Assembly (NCBI GenBank): GCA_043228905.1
Contig: JBHGNT010000014.1
Coordinates: 11,222,001 to 11,286,000, forward strand
DNA from: Azolla caroliniana
Taxonomy: Eukaryota > Polypodiophyta
Length of the DNA: 64,000 bases
Reading direction: 5' to 3'
Both the position numbers and the translations under genes were made by a program. Every line of letters begins with the position of its first letter. The first letter of the stretch is position 1. Shown here piece by piece: positions 21,347 to 32,751 of the stretch. The notes beneath the pieces are model-generated. The model was given only the letters and a program-made list of their open reading frames with translations. It made no database searches and was not told the origin of the DNA.

Positions 21347-24300
21347 ATGGCTCAGAATAACGACCCGATGCCCTCCGCTCAAGCGGAAAGACCTCAAGGA
21401 AATCCTCCTGGGACAATGTCCATTGAGGCGTATATTTTACAAGTACAACATTTCCTTAGTTCAACCGCGCAGCAGTTGACCGAATTTCGGCAATCTCAAA
21501 GTGCTCTCGAGGCACGAGTCATTAGTCTCCAAAATGAGATTAATAGACCTGATGAGCGTCAGGGTGAACCATCATTTGTCGTAAAGCCATTTACGGGAGA
21601 TAGAAAGGAAAGAACCGAAGAAGCAATCTGCACGTGGCTGGGCCGATGGGAGTCTCATTTTGAGCTCTATCCCACGCCAGATAGTACGAAGATTGCATAT
21701 GTCGGCCGAGAACTAGGGGGTAAGGCCGCCGCTTGGTGGCGTGGGCTCCGAACTTTGGGGAGATTGCCCGAGACCTGGACAGACTTTGTCACAGTTTTCA
21801 AGGGTCAATTTCTACAACCTCCCTCTCGAACCGAGGCAGCACAAGCTTTAATGAACCTCTCTAGCAGGAAGTTTTCCTCGCTAGAAGACTATGTCCACCA
21901 TGCTAGAACCCAAATCCAAAAATCGGGTCTAGAAGGGGACAGTTGGTTAATAGCTTGTTTTGTCAATGGCATCCCCAATTCGGACTATCACTGGATAGTG
22001 CACGATAAGGATCCAAAATCCTTCGAAGAGGCCGTTGAGATAGTTCTTCGCTATCAACGCACTTCGAAGAAGGACCATAACAAACCCAACGAAGCGCCCG
22101 GGACTAAGCAATCGCAATTCGTTGGGAAACGCAAGACACCCAACGAATTCATGGATCGCGATTATAAGCGACAACATCCTTTTTGCGTATTCTGCAAAAA
22201 GAAGGGTCATACAAAAGAGCAATGTCGTAAGCTCCAACGAAAAGAGCACGACGCCAAACCTAAAGCTACAGACCATAAAGGTCAGATTCCTAATGTCCTT
22301 CAGGTCTATACACATCATTTGAGTAATTGTCAATGTTCTTTCCCTCATTATGTATTGGGTCCCAATGATTTACTACGTGCAAACGGGTATATCAATGGAT
22401 CTCCCGTACAATTTTTATTTGATTCGGGAAGCTCACACAATTTTGTGAATGATCGTTTGGTACAGATATGGGGAATCCAACCCACCGTAAGTGATCACAC
22501 CTACACGGTGCACTTGGCTGATGGAAGAGTACAACACATCAACGGGGCGATTCATTCTTTAGGAATTTCTATTGATACCTATATAGAGGAAGTAGACTTC
22601 CATGTAATGAATCTTAGTACCACCGATGTAATACTGGGTTATCCCTGGTTTTATAATAAAAGCTCTTCTTTATTTATTGATTGGGTTCGCCATTCCATTT
22701 CTTTTGTACTCAACGATTGTACGCATTTTATTCAATGTGTAACAAAACAATCCCTCTCGATTGTTTCCTCGTGTCCATCAATATCCGAGTTGTCTTGTTC
22801 TACGTTATTTTATTGTGTACTTGATCCGGACATTCACGTTTACAATATCGATAATGTCTCGGGTCAATTAACATATTTTGAACAAAAACAACTTGATGAA
22901 ATCGTAAACGATTTTCGTGATGTTTTTCCGAGTGAACTACCCGATGGTTTACCTCCTAAACGTAATATAGACCATCGTATAGATATTGTACCTGGCATTG
23001 CACCCATTAGTATACCTCCGTATCGCCTAAGTCGATCTGAAGAGGATGAGGTAGCTAAGCAACTTAAGGACTATTTACGAATGGGTTATATACGTTATAG
23101 TAAATCTCCATGGGGTGCACCAGTTCTCTTGGTTAAAAAGAAAGAGGGCACATGGCGTATGTGTATTAATTACCGACGCTTGAATAAAGTGACGATCAAG
23201 AATTCGTACCCATTGCCCCGGGCTGACGATCTAATTGACCGTCTCCAGGGAGCTCGGTATTTTACGAAACTTGATCTCTGTACTGGCTACCATCAAATAC
23301 GAATAAGTGAGGACGATGTTCCTAAAACAGCATTTCGTACGCGCTACGGCCATTATGAGTTTTTGGTTATGCCTTTTGGTTTGACCAATGCTCCGGCTAC
23401 ATTTCAACAAGAAATGAATGACATTTTCCGAGAACAACTTGGAAAATTTGTCGTTATCTTCTTAGATGATATTTTAGTTTATAGCCGTACATTACAAGAA
23501 CATGCTAGACATGTCCGCTTTGTTTTACAAATATTGCGTGACAAACAATTTTACGCGAAGATCTCAAAATGTGAGTTCTTCAAGAAATCAATTACTTATC
23601 TTGGACATCTCATAACCGAACGAGGAGTTGAAATTGATCCTTCTCGCATCGAGAAAATCAAGCTTTGGCCCACTCTTTGGAATATTCGAGAAGTTCGATC
23701 ATTCCTTGGTTTTGTCGGATTTTTGCGAAAATCTCTTCGTAATTACTCACAATTGACGACGCCGTTTACTGATCTTCTAAAAGGTCAAACGCGTAAGTCT
23801 ACAAAACCTATTGTGTGGAATGCTACACTAGACCTCGCCTTTAAGGAACTCAAGGACTTGGTATGCAAGGCTCCTTCACTTCTTTTACCTGATCCTTCAA
23901 AACCTTTTGAGGTTGAAACCGACGCAAGCGATTATGCTATAGGTGCTGTCTTGTATCAAGATGGTAAACCAATAGCATTCGAGAGTAAGAAACTTGATTC
24001 TGCTCAATGTCGGTATACCGTTCAAGAAAAGGAATTATTTGCGGTTATACATGCGCTCAAAACATGGCGCCATTATCTTTATGGAAATCGCTTTGTGGTA
24101 ACTACGGACCACGAGTCCTTGAAATATTTTTGTGACCAACAAGACCTGAAAGGTCGTAAGGCACGATGGGCTGATCTCATCCAGGACTTTGATTTTTCCA
24201 TACGATATCGTAAAGGTTCCATGAATACTGTCGCTGATGCACTAAGTCGCATCCGTGAAGTTAACATGCTTAGCTTCACTGAAATAACATCAGATCTTTA

Positions 24301-25780
24301 TGATCACCTTCGAGGAAAGTATCCTGATGACAATTATTTTGCAAAATACTGGGCAAGAGTCGAGTCTGGAACAGACACCACCACACCCTCGAAGGAATAC
24401 TTCCACATTGCTAACGGTCTGCTCTACCGTAATGGGAAGGTTTGTGTTCCAGATTTACCTGAGGTCAAAAAGAGAATTCTTTTTGAATGCCATGATGCAC
24501 CCTCCGCAGGGCACCCTGGAATACATCGTACACTCGTTCTCATCTCCACTCAATTTTATTGGCCTAAGATGCGTCCTGACATACATAGCTATGTGACTAA
24601 ATGTCACCAATGTCAGGTTAACAAAGCCGAGCGACTTAAAGCCGCAGGACTTTTACATCCCTTGGACATTCCCAATAATAAGTGGGAAAGTATATCCATG
24701 GATTTTATTGTTAGCCTTCCTCGCACCCAAAAAGGTCATGATGCCATATGGGTTGTGGTTGACAGACTAACTAAAATGGCCAGATTTATTGCTACTAAAA
24801 CCACGGTAACAGCTCCTGAATTGGCTAACCAATTCGTTGATGAGTTATTTCGTTTTTACGGGTTACCGATGGATATCGTGAGTGACCGAGATCCGAAGTT
24901 TACTAGTGACTTCTGGACGCAAGTCTTTAAGAAGTTAGAAACTACGTTGAGCATGAGCTCCACGGATCATCCTCAATCCGATGGACAGACAGAACGAGTA
25001 AATCAAATTATTGAGGACATGCTTCGAGCATACGTTGGTGCAAAACCAACAAAATGGGAACGTTACCTCCCAATTTTGGAGTTTGCTTATAGCAGCTCCA
25101 AGCATACGTCGACGGGATATAGTCCTTTTATGTTGATGTATGGATTTCAGCCACGAGCCCCGATTGATGTTAATATACATCATGATGAGTTGCGAAGTAC
25201 GCAAAACTTTCTTCGGGATATGCAAGATATGTTGCATATTGCACGGGATAATATAAAAACAGCTCAAGATAGAGCGCGTTTTTATGCCGATCATCACAGG
25301 CAACCTCGTGTATTCAGCCCTGGACAGAAGGTATTTTTACGTGTACCTCACAATTCTAAGACATTGTCTACGGGTAAGTGCGCTAAGTTAGCCCCACGGT
25401 TTTGTGGACCTTTTACAGTCCTCAAACGCATTGGATCATCAGCCTATCGTCTCGCTCTTCCCGATGGTGTTGGAATCCATCCAGTCTTTCATGTAAGTCG
25501 TCTAAAAGAACTTCTAGGTTCTGGCGACAATACAGTTACAACTGAAACTCTGGTTACTTCTGAAGATTTATCTTCTAAACCACATGTACCAGAAAGAATT
25601 CTCGATGTTAAAACAAAAAAATTACGTGCTAAGGAAATCCGAGAATTTAAAATAAAATGGATGGATAAATCAATCAAAGATGCCACATGGGAACGCGAAA
25701 CGACTCTAAGAACTAACTTCCCTAACTTTCCATTGCAAGAGTGCAATGTTTTAAAGAGGGGGAGTATGTTACGGGCATGA
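21257..25780 (+). CDS. Gag-Pol polyprotein of element D (chromovirus), intact
   Basis: One open frame of 1507 codons. The more likely start is ATG 21347 ([12 protein letters not shown]), because the first 30 codons are leader-like and include a possible splice acceptor. Order, with residue numbers from 21257: retrotrans_gag region about 110-270, CCHC knuckle [14 protein letters not shown] near 310, protease [12 protein letters not shown] near 385, RT with FLDDILVYS near 733, RNase H from [11 protein letters not shown] near 885, integrase H2C2 finger near 1076-1120, D-D-E in [17 protein letters not shown] and GQTERVNQ (about 1146, 1206, 1244), GPF/Y module, and a chromodomain-like C-terminus near 1444-1500 ([25 protein letters not shown]). 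All catalytic residues are present. The last codons lie inside the 3' LTR. Confidence 0.96.
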   Translation: MFAHDMFTPQQDVMTICLTLSYFFSRNNHSMAQNNDPMPSAQAERPQGNPPGTMSIEAYILQVQHFLSSTAQQLTEFRQSQSALEARVISLQNEINRPDERQGEPSFVVKPFTGDRKERTEEAICTWLGRWESHFELYPTPDSTKIAYVGRELGGKAAAWWRGLRTLGRLPETWTDFVTVFKGQFLQPPSRTEAAQALMNLSSRKFSSLEDYVHHARTQIQKSGLEGDSWLIACFVNGIPNSDYHWIVHDKDPKSFEEAVEIVLRYQRTSKKDHNKPNEAPGTKQSQFVGKRKTPNEFMDRDYKRQHPFCVFCKKKGHTKEQCRKLQRKEHDAKPKATDHKGQIPNVLQVYTHHLSNCQCSFPHYVLGPNDLLRANGYINGSPVQFLFDSGSSHNFVNDRLVQIWGIQPTVSDHTYTVHLADGRVQHINGAIHSLGISIDTYIEEVDFHVMNLSTTDVILGYPWFYNKSSSLFIDWVRHSISFVLNDCTHFIQCVTKQSLSIVSSCPSISELSCSTLFYCVLDPDIHVYNIDNVSGQLTYFEQKQLDEIVNDFRDVFPSELPDGLPPKRNIDHRIDIVPGIAPISIPPYRLSRSEEDEVAKQLKDYLRMGYIRYSKSPWGAPVLLVKKKEGTWRMCINYRRLNKVTIKNSYPLPRADDLIDRLQGARYFTKLDLCTGYHQIRISEDDVPKTAFRTRYGHYEFLVMPFGLTNAPATFQQEMNDIFREQLGKFVVIFLDDILVYSRTLQEHARHVRFVLQILRDKQFYAKISKCEFFKKSITYLGHLITERGVEIDPSRIEKIKLWPTLWNIREVRSFLGFVGFLRKSLRNYSQLTTPFTDLLKGQTRKSTKPIVWNATLDLAFKELKDLVCKAPSLLLPDPSKPFEVETDASDYAIGAVLYQDGKPIAFESKKLDSAQCRYTVQEKELFAVIHALKTWRHYLYGNRFVVTTDHESLKYFCDQQDLKGRKARWADLIQDFDFSIRYRKGSMNTVADALSRIREVNMLSFTEITSDLYDHLRGKYPDDNYFAKYWARVESGTDTTTPSKEYFHIANGLLYRNGKVCVPDLPEVKKRILFECHDAPSAGHPGIHRTLVLISTQFYWPKMRPDIHSYVTKCHQCQVNKAERLKAAGLLHPLDIPNNKWESISMDFIVSLPRTQKGHDAIWVVVDRLTKMARFIATKTTVTAPELANQFVDELFRFYGLPMDIVSDRDPKFTSDFWTQVFKKLETTLSMSSTDHPQSDGQTERVNQIIEDMLRAYVGAKPTKWERYLPILEFAYSSSKHTSTGYSPFMLMYGFQPRAPIDVNIHHDELRSTQNFLRDMQDMLHIARDNIKTAQDRARFYADHHRQPRVFSPGQKVFLRVPHNSKTLSTGKCAKLAPRFCGPFTVLKRIGSSAYRLALPDGVGIHPVFHVSRLKELLGSGDNTVTTETLVTSEDLSSKPHVPERILDVKTKKLRAKEIREFKIKWMDKSIKDATWERETTLRTNFPNFPLQECNVLKRGSMLRA
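25753..25764 (+). other. Polypurine tract of element D
   Basis: AAAGAGGGGGAG lies two bases before the 3' LTR. It is the expected primer for plus-strand DNA synthesis and overlaps the end of the polyprotein frame. Confidence 0.9.
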
Positions 25781-26231
25781 CCATATAATATCCCGTGGTG
25801 AGAATTGTCGTAGTATTCTATACACGTGGATAAGTGTGAGGGTTAAACAAAGAGTCTAAAGAAGGGGAGGATTACTTTTAATCCTCGGGATTGAGACAAC
25901 CCATGAGGCCAAGTGTGAACATGGCTGGGGGCCTTGAGAATTACTATAAATAAGAGGCCTAGCTACCCTCATTGGGGCATGCATTGACTACGTCGAGACT
26001 CTGTCCGTGAGTGGAACGACTCTTGTAGCAAGCGCGCTATCGTCCAGGTACGACTCGACGCCAAGGCGGTGGTATGGGACGCCGATCGAGGCTCGAGTCC
26101 GTCTCGATCCCTTCGCTCGGGGGTGGTCGGGTGGATCGGCACCCTTCTTTCTCTCTTTTCTCTCTATTCTTTCTAGATCTATCATTGATATATCCTTATT
26201 TTATGCTTACTTTAGTACCTAATCTCTAATA
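25767..26231 (+). repeat. 3' LTR of element D (465 bp)
   Basis: Same length and, by eye, the same sequence as 19183-19647. It is followed directly by the CCAGG target duplication and the remainder of B ORF3. Confidence 0.95.
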
Positions 26232-26236
26232 CCAGG

Positions 26237-26419
26237 CCAAGGTAATTCAACCAGAGACAACTCCGACGGAGGAAACAACAAAGGAAACGTCGGTGCCAGA
26301 GCAACAATCGAAGTCACAGCCGGAGTCGCAGCAGCCACAGCAACAACAACAACAGATTCCCATCGAGCCACTGGAGACCCTAGAGCAAAGCTTCCTTGAT
26401 ATCTTGGACAAAGATTAAC
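26237..26419 (+). pseudogene. ORF3 of element B, C-terminal tail after element D
   Basis: It resumes the frame cut at 19182 and encodes an acidic, Gln-rich tail (PETTPTEETTKETSVPEQQ, a run of Q, then LEQSFLDILDKD) ending with TAA at 26417-26419. It matches the last 60 codons of C ORF3, including the LEQS-LDILD end, which is therefore a conserved C-terminal motif. Confidence 0.85.
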
Positions 26420-26470
26420 GGGCCGGTGTGGGATTCGACATACAAGGTACTGTCCCACGGGCGTGCCATG
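26420..26470 (+). other. Pre-LTR segment of B with tRNA-3'-end-like sequence
   Basis: Between the ORF3 stop and the 3' LTR, where a polypurine tract is expected, the sequence reads ...GGTACTGTCCCACGGGCGTGCCATG. Its reverse complement closely matches the F primer site (GGCACGCCCGGTGGGACAGT). C has the same at 47069-47098. There is no clear purine run next to the LTR; the nearest G-rich part is GGGCCGGTGTGGG. Confidence 0.6.
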
Positions 26471-26929
26471 TGTTACCTGGCCGGCAAAGGAGCTAAGAAC
26501 GCCAAGACCAAGGTGTGAAAAGGGGAATTGTTATTTGGGAATCTGTTGTAATTACTAGTCTTAATATATTAATATATGAGAAGATGTGGACGGACGGACC
26601 GGAATCGGTATGCCGATCCGGATCCGGACCGATTCCGAATAGGTGCAGGTTGGCACCGTTTTGTACTTCACACCGGTGACCTATATAAAGGCCCGGTTAC
26701 AATGTAGTCATTAACAGAGAGTAATATAAACCTTTTGTTTAATCATTGAGTATTGTTCACCGTTCTGTGCTTATTGTATATCTTACGTGTGTTAATGACG
26801 TATTGCTAAGTAACCGATTAAGGTCCAATTAAGCGTTGTTTCGTAAGTTATCTCACCGTAACACCCTTTGGTGAAGTGTCTTAAGTGGACACCCTGTGTT
26901 AGGCTATTGTCCGGCCCTAAGGATTAACA
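26471..26929 (+). repeat. 3' LTR of element B (459 bp)
   Basis: It runs TGTTACCTGG...GGATTAACA and pairs with 9947-10405. It is followed by the CATCT duplication (26930-26934) and then F gag on the other strand. Confidence 0.95.
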
Positions 26930-28330
26930 CATCTCTGTGTGCATCTGCTCCATGTTGCTTTTATTGGGGGTGTCAATCCATTCCTTGGTTGCTTGTCGGA
27001 CGTCATCTTGTACTTGCCATTGGATGGCTTGGGTTTTGCTTCGTGTAGTGACGTGTTGAACGTTGGTCATAATAATATTCACGGCCGAGGCCTTGCCACG
27101 GTCCGTGGTTGGGCATTGGGTATCGTAGTGGCCGGGTTGGTTACACTTAAAGAAGGTAACGGATGCCGAGTTGCTGGTGTCACCGTGCTCAGTGTGTGGG
27201 AAAGGTTGTCAGCGGTTCCCGGCCGCGCATTATGGGGAAGAGAGTTGTGCGGTACGTTTGGAGGAGGGTCCCGACGACGATTGTCGTTATGCGATCGATT
27301 ATTCCGTGAACCTCTATAAGAGTTTCTTCTATCGTTTCGTGAATACCACTGATCATATCGGTCATCCCAGTCGTCATCATACCGGTCATACTCATCGTTT
27401 ACTCTATATTGGTCCTCGTGGTATTCATCACGGCAGTCGTCCGATCTCTTGCGGTCGTCATCGCAGCAGTAGTCGTTGTCGTCGTGGCGGTAGTCATCGT
27501 CGCGACGCTGACAATCCGGGGATCGTGGTCGCTCGTTCTCCCGATGTTGGTATGACTGTCGTTCGTCCTGCCGTGAGTATGTATTTCGAGGCTCGATCTG
27601 GCGAACCGGAGTTTTGGTTGTGCGGTTGAGCATGTTGTATTCTCATTGTTCGATTGTGTGGGATCGGGACTGAGAGATTGGACAATGTGGCCGATGAGGG
27701 CACTCGAGAGCCAGATGGCCTAAGCCCGAGCAGGTTGTGCATTGGAGGGCTTATCAGTAACGGTTGTCCTCCTGAGGAAGGCTACTTTGCAAAGAGCCCA
27801 GGGAGAAAGTTGTATTATGTTGTGTCCAATCGATGGCAAGGACGTGTGCGATGACTTGCTCGATTGTCTAGTTAGAGACATTGGTAAGTGCGAGAGTCGT
27901 CCGTAGAGGCTCTTGTAGGCTGGAAAGGAAGGTATCCGGAATGTGATGAGCGGAGACATCGTCGGCCAGTTGTCGGTAGAGATCCTAAAACCGGATCGTG
28001 AACTGGGCGACCGTCTCGTGAGGTTCTTGGCTCATGGAAAAGAATTGTCGGAGCAGTTCCCGCTTCGGAACTGCGCGGTGAAATAATTCTAGAAACTTTG
28101 TTCGGACATCCTGGAACGTTGTGACCGCCCCCACGTCGAGGCGGGACTACCATCCCGCAGTCGGGCCATCGAGGGATAGAGCAAATTCCGCGATTTTGGA
28201 GGACTCGATTTCGGCAGCCGATAACCGTTGCGTCGAGTGGTTGGCCTCCCATGTGGACACGAAAGCACGTCGGGGCCGGGGCCATTTGTATATCGTGGGT
28301 AACGGTAAGGCATGGTATCGAGATCTGGGT
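26930..28330 (-). pseudogene. Gag of element F (decayed)
   Basis: Read on the minus strand from about 28313 (MPYRYPRYTNGPGPD), it aligns with gag of A, B and C: WEANHSTQRL-like capsid segment, a first knuckle CTTCSGLGHLALEC near 27690-27730, a damaged second knuckle, then a strongly Asp/Arg/Tyr-rich linker (27540-27260) and a third knuckle with the first Cys lost (FFKCNQPGHYDTQC near 27110-27155). Several frameshifts and stops are present. It ends at the CATCT duplication, where B is inserted; the remaining F pol is at 8591-9946. Confidence 0.8.
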
Positions 28331-28615
28331 CATCCGGTAAAGCCGGAAAAGGGTTAGGGTCGAGTTGGGTGACCTCTAGAGGGCTTGGCGGGGAGATCGG
28401 TGCGGAATCAACTCGCGACTAGGTATCCAGTGGCGAGGATTGCAACCGGTGAGCCTCCAATAGTTGTTGGAAAGATTGGTCCGTGACCGCCGAGTCGGAA
28501 GTTCCTTCGACTGGCTCAGGGCGTCGGGCAAGTGGCCGAGACCACGTGATGCGATTGGGCGCCGTAATGGCGGCTGAGGTTTGCCTCCTACGTAGTTTGC
28601 TGGGACCTTACAACT

Positions 28616-28638
28616 GTCCCACCGGGCGTGCCAAATTG
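28616..28638 (-). other. Primer-binding-site-like sequence of element F
   Basis: On the minus strand, directly after the LTR: TTTGGCACGCCCGGTGGGAC. It shares the core with the A site and is close to the reverse complement of the pre-LTR segment of B and C. Confidence 0.65.
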
Positions 28639-29103
28639 TGTTAACCGTTTCTGGGGGAAACACCTTCGATGAGCCCACATACTATCAGTATCAAGGGGTC
28701 GTGTTACGTGGAAGCCTCTTCTACACCGAGAAGACATTATGGGAACGAGGAACGTACACGGGCTACAACCCGTTAGACATAGACGTAGCTCGGTTTACGA
28801 GTACGGGGAGAATACACAAATGAAGGAACAGTAAGAGCGAGATTTATATTAAATGAGACAGCTCACGGTGATTACAGTACACGGCTCTCGGCCGGAAACA
28901 GTTTGTGCAGAGCTCAGTACTACAATATTAATCTTGCTAAATAATCTAGGTATCTCCCCACTCGAGGTATGCAGATCTCGGTTTATATAGTTTTCTTCTT
29001 TAGACAAAGCCGAGCCATCGGCTGATTGTGAGGGCTAAAAACTCGACTTATTCTAGTTCTTCCTATTTCCTCACCTACTTTTCTACGTACCGGCGAGTTT
29101 ACA
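28639..29103 (-). repeat. 5' LTR of element F (about 465 bp)
   Basis: The inner end is fixed by the primer site (GGTTAACA at 28639). The outer end is placed at TGTAAACTCG (29103), where sequence resembling chromovirus gag begins, so it is less certain. A TATA-like CTATATAAACC lies at about 28980-28990 on the minus strand. Its partner is outside the window. Confidence 0.6.
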
Positions 29104-29388
29104 TATTATGTATTTATATTTCTGGCCTATGGACAACAATGAAGCCACGAAGATTCACCCTTGAGCCATTGAATTTGTCAGGTACATTGATGTTAGGTTC
29201 AAGGACATATGAATGGGAAGAGGAAGGGGTTGTGTTAGGTGCTAACAGAAGGTGAGGCTCAATGGGTGGAGGGTTGTTGGTTGTGTAATTTTGAAGCACC
29301 CATAATGATTGACGAAGGCTTTCATTTTCTAATTGAAGTTGTTCCAAGGATGTCATTACTTGGCTTAAGGCTGAGTCGGACATGGTAA
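29104..29388 (-). pseudogene. Start of chromovirus G gag, cut by element F
   Basis: On the minus strand from ATG 29382 or so (MSDSALSQVMTSLEQLQLEN): a coiled-coil-like start, a proline-rich stretch, then NVPDKFNGSRVNLRGF, which is the opening of a Ty3/gypsy retrotrans_gag capsid region. The match ends where F begins. It follows the G LTR at the right distance for a 5' leader. Confidence 0.75.
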
Positions 29389-29410
29389 CAAGAAGGGAAC
29401 GTGAACAAAC

Positions 29411-29848
29411 TGTCACGGATGGGTAGACCAAGACAAGGATAAGTAGGTGAGCTAAATATTAAGAGAGAGAGAAAGATAGATATATAGATAGAGAGAGAGC
29501 ATAGACAAGAGAACAAGAGAACAAGAGAGAGAGAAGGTAGACAAAAGAGCAAGAACTAAATTATGCTTCCGTAACTGGTGTTGTTCACCTTGATTGTAAT
29601 CAAGGTGCACAGAAGTATTTATACAAGAATGTGGTGGTATGCATGCAAGCTAGGAAACATCTAGAGAGCGCATGAAGATGCATTCTCTAGAAGTTTCTTG
29701 AAAGTTCTAGTGATTAACATACAATGTAATAAGTTGAAACTTATAGAATATAATGATGTATAGATGGATGTATTTCAATTGGTAAGGTTGCCTAATAAGA
29801 CCAAGAGGTCATGGGTTCAACCCCCTACATTCCATCGTGTCTATGACA
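29411..29848 (-). repeat. 5' LTR of chromovirus G (438 bp)
   Basis: On the minus strand it runs TGTCATAGAC...CCGTGACA, closely related to the E LTR (53058-53508) in opposite orientation, so it belongs to another copy of the family. It contains a tRNA-like segment in antisense near 29764-29840 (B-box GGTTCAACCCC) and a 22-nt palindrome at 29586-29607. Confidence 0.85.
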
Positions 29849-31165
29849 GTTTCACCTTCTTTTCCATGGTCTTGTATTTCGTACACACCATTGCATCTTC
29901 TTTGAGGAGCACATCCAGCCCAGTTTCCGCAATGATCTCGTACATCTCGACTAATTCCACTGGGACTTCCTAATCTTCTTGCCTACTCTCTTCCACAAGC
30001 TCTTCAAGTCGTTGTAGTGTGCTTTCATAGAACACTTCTTCGAATACTCCCATGATTTCTTCGTCCTCTTCTATGATTGATGCAGACCATGGCTCATCCT
30101 GCATCTTCCCTAGTTCTTTCTTCATTTCTCCGGTCACGACCATGTACATAGATGCTCCATCCGGACTGATTCACACTTGTTTCGCTCTGAGAGCTTTCTT
30201 CTTGTGTGGGGTATCAGGGCTTCCTAGACTATCACTTCCCCACTCCGCAACAATCCTCTTTAAAAATCCATTTTTGTTTGGCACAAGAGCTCTCTCTTGT
30301 TCCTTTCGTGATTCGATGACACAGTTAGGAATTGGATGGTTTTCCCTCTGCTTTGGCTCCGAATCCATGCAAAAGATGCTCCAATATCTAGAACCTTTGT
30401 TTCCATCCGTGAAGCCGTGATAAAGGGTTTCCCGAGGATCATGAAATGTGAGACCTCATCTTGCAGAAGAAATTTTGGTCAATCTCCACATCTCCGATCT
30501 TCACCGTCACATCCAGACAAGCCGCAAATAGGTCTTTTGTTGCTTTAGTGGCTGCCTGGATCTTCCATCCATGATTGATGTTAATAGGTCACTTCCCCTT
30601 CTAGTAGAACTCCTTGGACATTAGATTGATCTCCGATCCATGATCAATGAATGCAACTACAGGGTCTTTGATGTTTCCAATTCGGACCGGAGTCTTCGTA
30701 GTTGCTCACCCAATGGGACTTTGTGTAGTGAGAGTTTGGAATCTCATCCGAGTCCACTTCCGTGTCATTCATTACGGTATTCACACTCACCCTTGGAGCA
30801 TTCGATTCTTCCATAGCTTGCCTCTTTCTCTTAACGAGGTCCATGAGGAGATCGTGGAACTCTTTCTTTGCTATTCCGAGCGATTTCCAGAGAGAAAATT
30901 TCACCCGACTACCAAGGATTCTCTCTTCGAACACCTTCTTTAGATCCATCTGTTGTTCGATATCCAACGTGAGTTTGAATGCTGGAATAGTTTTCCATTT
31001 TCCTTTTCCTTTGGCATTCTTGCTCTCTGGTGTCTTCGATGGTCCGACCACATCATCCGTGCGTTGTCGTTTCTCATCTACATAAACCTCATATAATTCG
31101 CATAGGGCGTAAACGCTATTCTTGTCTACGGGGCACTCCCATCCCGTAGCCTCTCGGATATACAT
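29849..31165 (-). pseudogene. Element H1: Ty3/gypsy gag-protease region (decayed)
   Basis: On the minus strand, 31165-30644 is open and has the gag C-terminus and protease lead-in (DIEQQMDLKKVFEERI, KEFHDLLMDLVKRKRQA, SHYTKSHWVSN). The protease follows with FIDHGSEIN (near 30630-30665, D-H-G-S active site) and ILGKPFITASRMETKVLD near 30390-30440, with frame changes between. Below 30250 only fragments can be read. It belongs to the same family as H2 at 53516-56572. It is cut by the G LTR at 29848 and joined to copia K at 31165. Confidence 0.7.
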
Positions 31166-32193
31166 TCAACAGAAAGATATGTCCATGCCAGACTACACTG
31201 TCAAGATCAAGAGCACTTGTGACTCACTTAGCTCCATCAACATAAACATTGAAGAGGATGAAATAATGCAAGTGTGCTTGGGCGGCATGGTACAATGGTT
31301 CGATCCGATAAGGACGGAAATCTTGGCGAGAGAAAACCCTCCTTCAATCTTTGACCTTCAGTCAATGCTATTGGTTGAAGACAACCATGTTTGAACCAAG
31401 AGTAAGACGTCGGAAGGACAAATGTTCTACTCGAATTTAAATGGTGGCCAAGGAAAAGGTCGCGGCGGTAGAAGAGGTTGATTTGGCCCATCTCACGAAG
31501 GGAACTCAAACCTTCGACAAGAACACGAAAGCCATCAAGGAACCTTCGGAAGCCAAACAAGGTCAGCAAACCATGCCACTTACCTGCAACTATTATGGGA
31601 AGATCGGCCACCGCGAAGAGGAGTGCCAAAAGAAGAGAAGTGAGTCGGCTTCCACAAGCTGACAACTCACAAACTACGCCACCAACTCTGAATACGACGA
31701 CTATCGTGGATTGTTCATCATGCGACATGAGGCTAACTCTATGTTGACATCTGACTCCAACAACACCTTCAATTTGGAAGACGTGTGGTTCATAGAAAAG
31801 AATGACCGACTCATAGCTAGAGGAAGAAAAGAAAGTTGAAAGTTTATTCTTGATTTGGATGAGGTAAAATCGTCCATGTATCCCAAAGGTCTCAAAACTG
31901 AGACGAATATTGAGTTGTCCCACAAGAGAATTGGTCACGTCAACCTCCAACAACTTCGAGCGATGCAATCAAAGGGAGTCGTCATCGGACTTCCAACCTT
32001 TGAGTCGAAACGTGTCGATCGAGTGTGTGAAGCATGTCAACTCGGCAAACAACATCGACTCCCATTTCCAAAGGAGAGCAATGTAAGCAAATGCCTCCTT
32101 GACGTAATCCACTCAGATGTATGGGGACCGGCTCAAACACTGATGATCGGAGGATGCCATTACTACTTCACCTTCATCGATGACTACTTACAT
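31166..32193 (+). pseudogene. Copia K: gag, protease and integrase start (truncated)
   Basis: It begins inside gag (MSMPDYTVKIKSTCDSLSSI, VCLGGMVQWFDPIRTEIL), then an altered zinc knuckle TCNYYGKIGHREEEC (second Cys is Tyr), a shortened protease region (EDVWFIEKND; no D-S-G), and the GAG-pre-integrase and integrase start (SHKRIGHVNLQQL, CEACQLGKQHRLPF, VIHSDVWGPAQT, TFIDDY). The integrase is cut by the M LTR at 32194. It is the same group as J and I, in the opposite orientation. Stops and frameshifts are present. Confidence 0.8.
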
Positions 32194-32735
32194 TGCTGGG
32201 AAACAAGGTCCCTCTGGATGGGAAGGAGAGCGTGAACTGGATGAGCAAGGTCCGAAGGAAAAGAGAGACCGGATCCGGATGCGGATCGGTGTCCGAATCC
32301 AATCCGGATAGGCATCCAGAAGAGGCCACATATGTAAATAGGTTTAGGCCAGATTTGTAAATCGCCCATGTTATATATACGTATAATTATTACTACGGCA
32401 AAATGTTAGAGATAAGGTTCATACTATTGTAACTGTGTAAGAGAGAGAGTGTGTGAGAGAGAGAGAGCATGATGTTGCATCTCTGTTGTAACCGTCATCA
32501 AGCGAAGAAAACGAGCTCGAGGTTGTTGCATGCGAGTCTCTCTGTATTTCCTCTTGCATAGTGGAAGAGTTCGGAGTTCGTGGACTCCCGTGGTTTTCCC
32601 CTATTAGGGTTTCCACATAAAACATCTTGTGTTACTGAACTTGTGTATATTGTGTCATGTTTTTCCGTTTGTTCAAATCTTTGCACCAGCATATGGTAGA
32701 GTATAAAGTGGTTGTGGCCGATTTCGATCTCCTCA
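32194..32735 (+). repeat. 5' LTR of copia M (542 bp) with Met primer site after it
   Basis: It runs TGCTGGGAAAC...CTCCTCA and is followed by TTGGTATTAGAGC at 32738, the copia-type Met primer site. A GA-rich microsatellite lies near 32440-32470. Its ends resemble the LTRs at 47760-49153, 38780-39456 and 48047-48868. Confidence 0.8.
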
Positions 32736-32751
32736 AATTGGTATTAGAGCG

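Larger units (their letters stand above)
19183..26231 (+). mobile_element. Element D: young, complete chromovirus (Ty3/gypsy)
   Basis: A full LTR retrotransposon of 7049 bp: LTR, Met primer site, long leader, one gag-pol ORF, polypurine tract, LTR. It is flanked by the 5-bp duplication CCAGG (19178-19182 and 26232-26236). Removing D and one CCAGG restores B ORF3, and C shows the empty site (GGGGACCAGGCC near 46822). The two 465-bp LTRs read the same base for base by eye, so insertion was recent. It is the only element here with an intact coding region, and it may be capable of movement. Confidence 0.96.
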
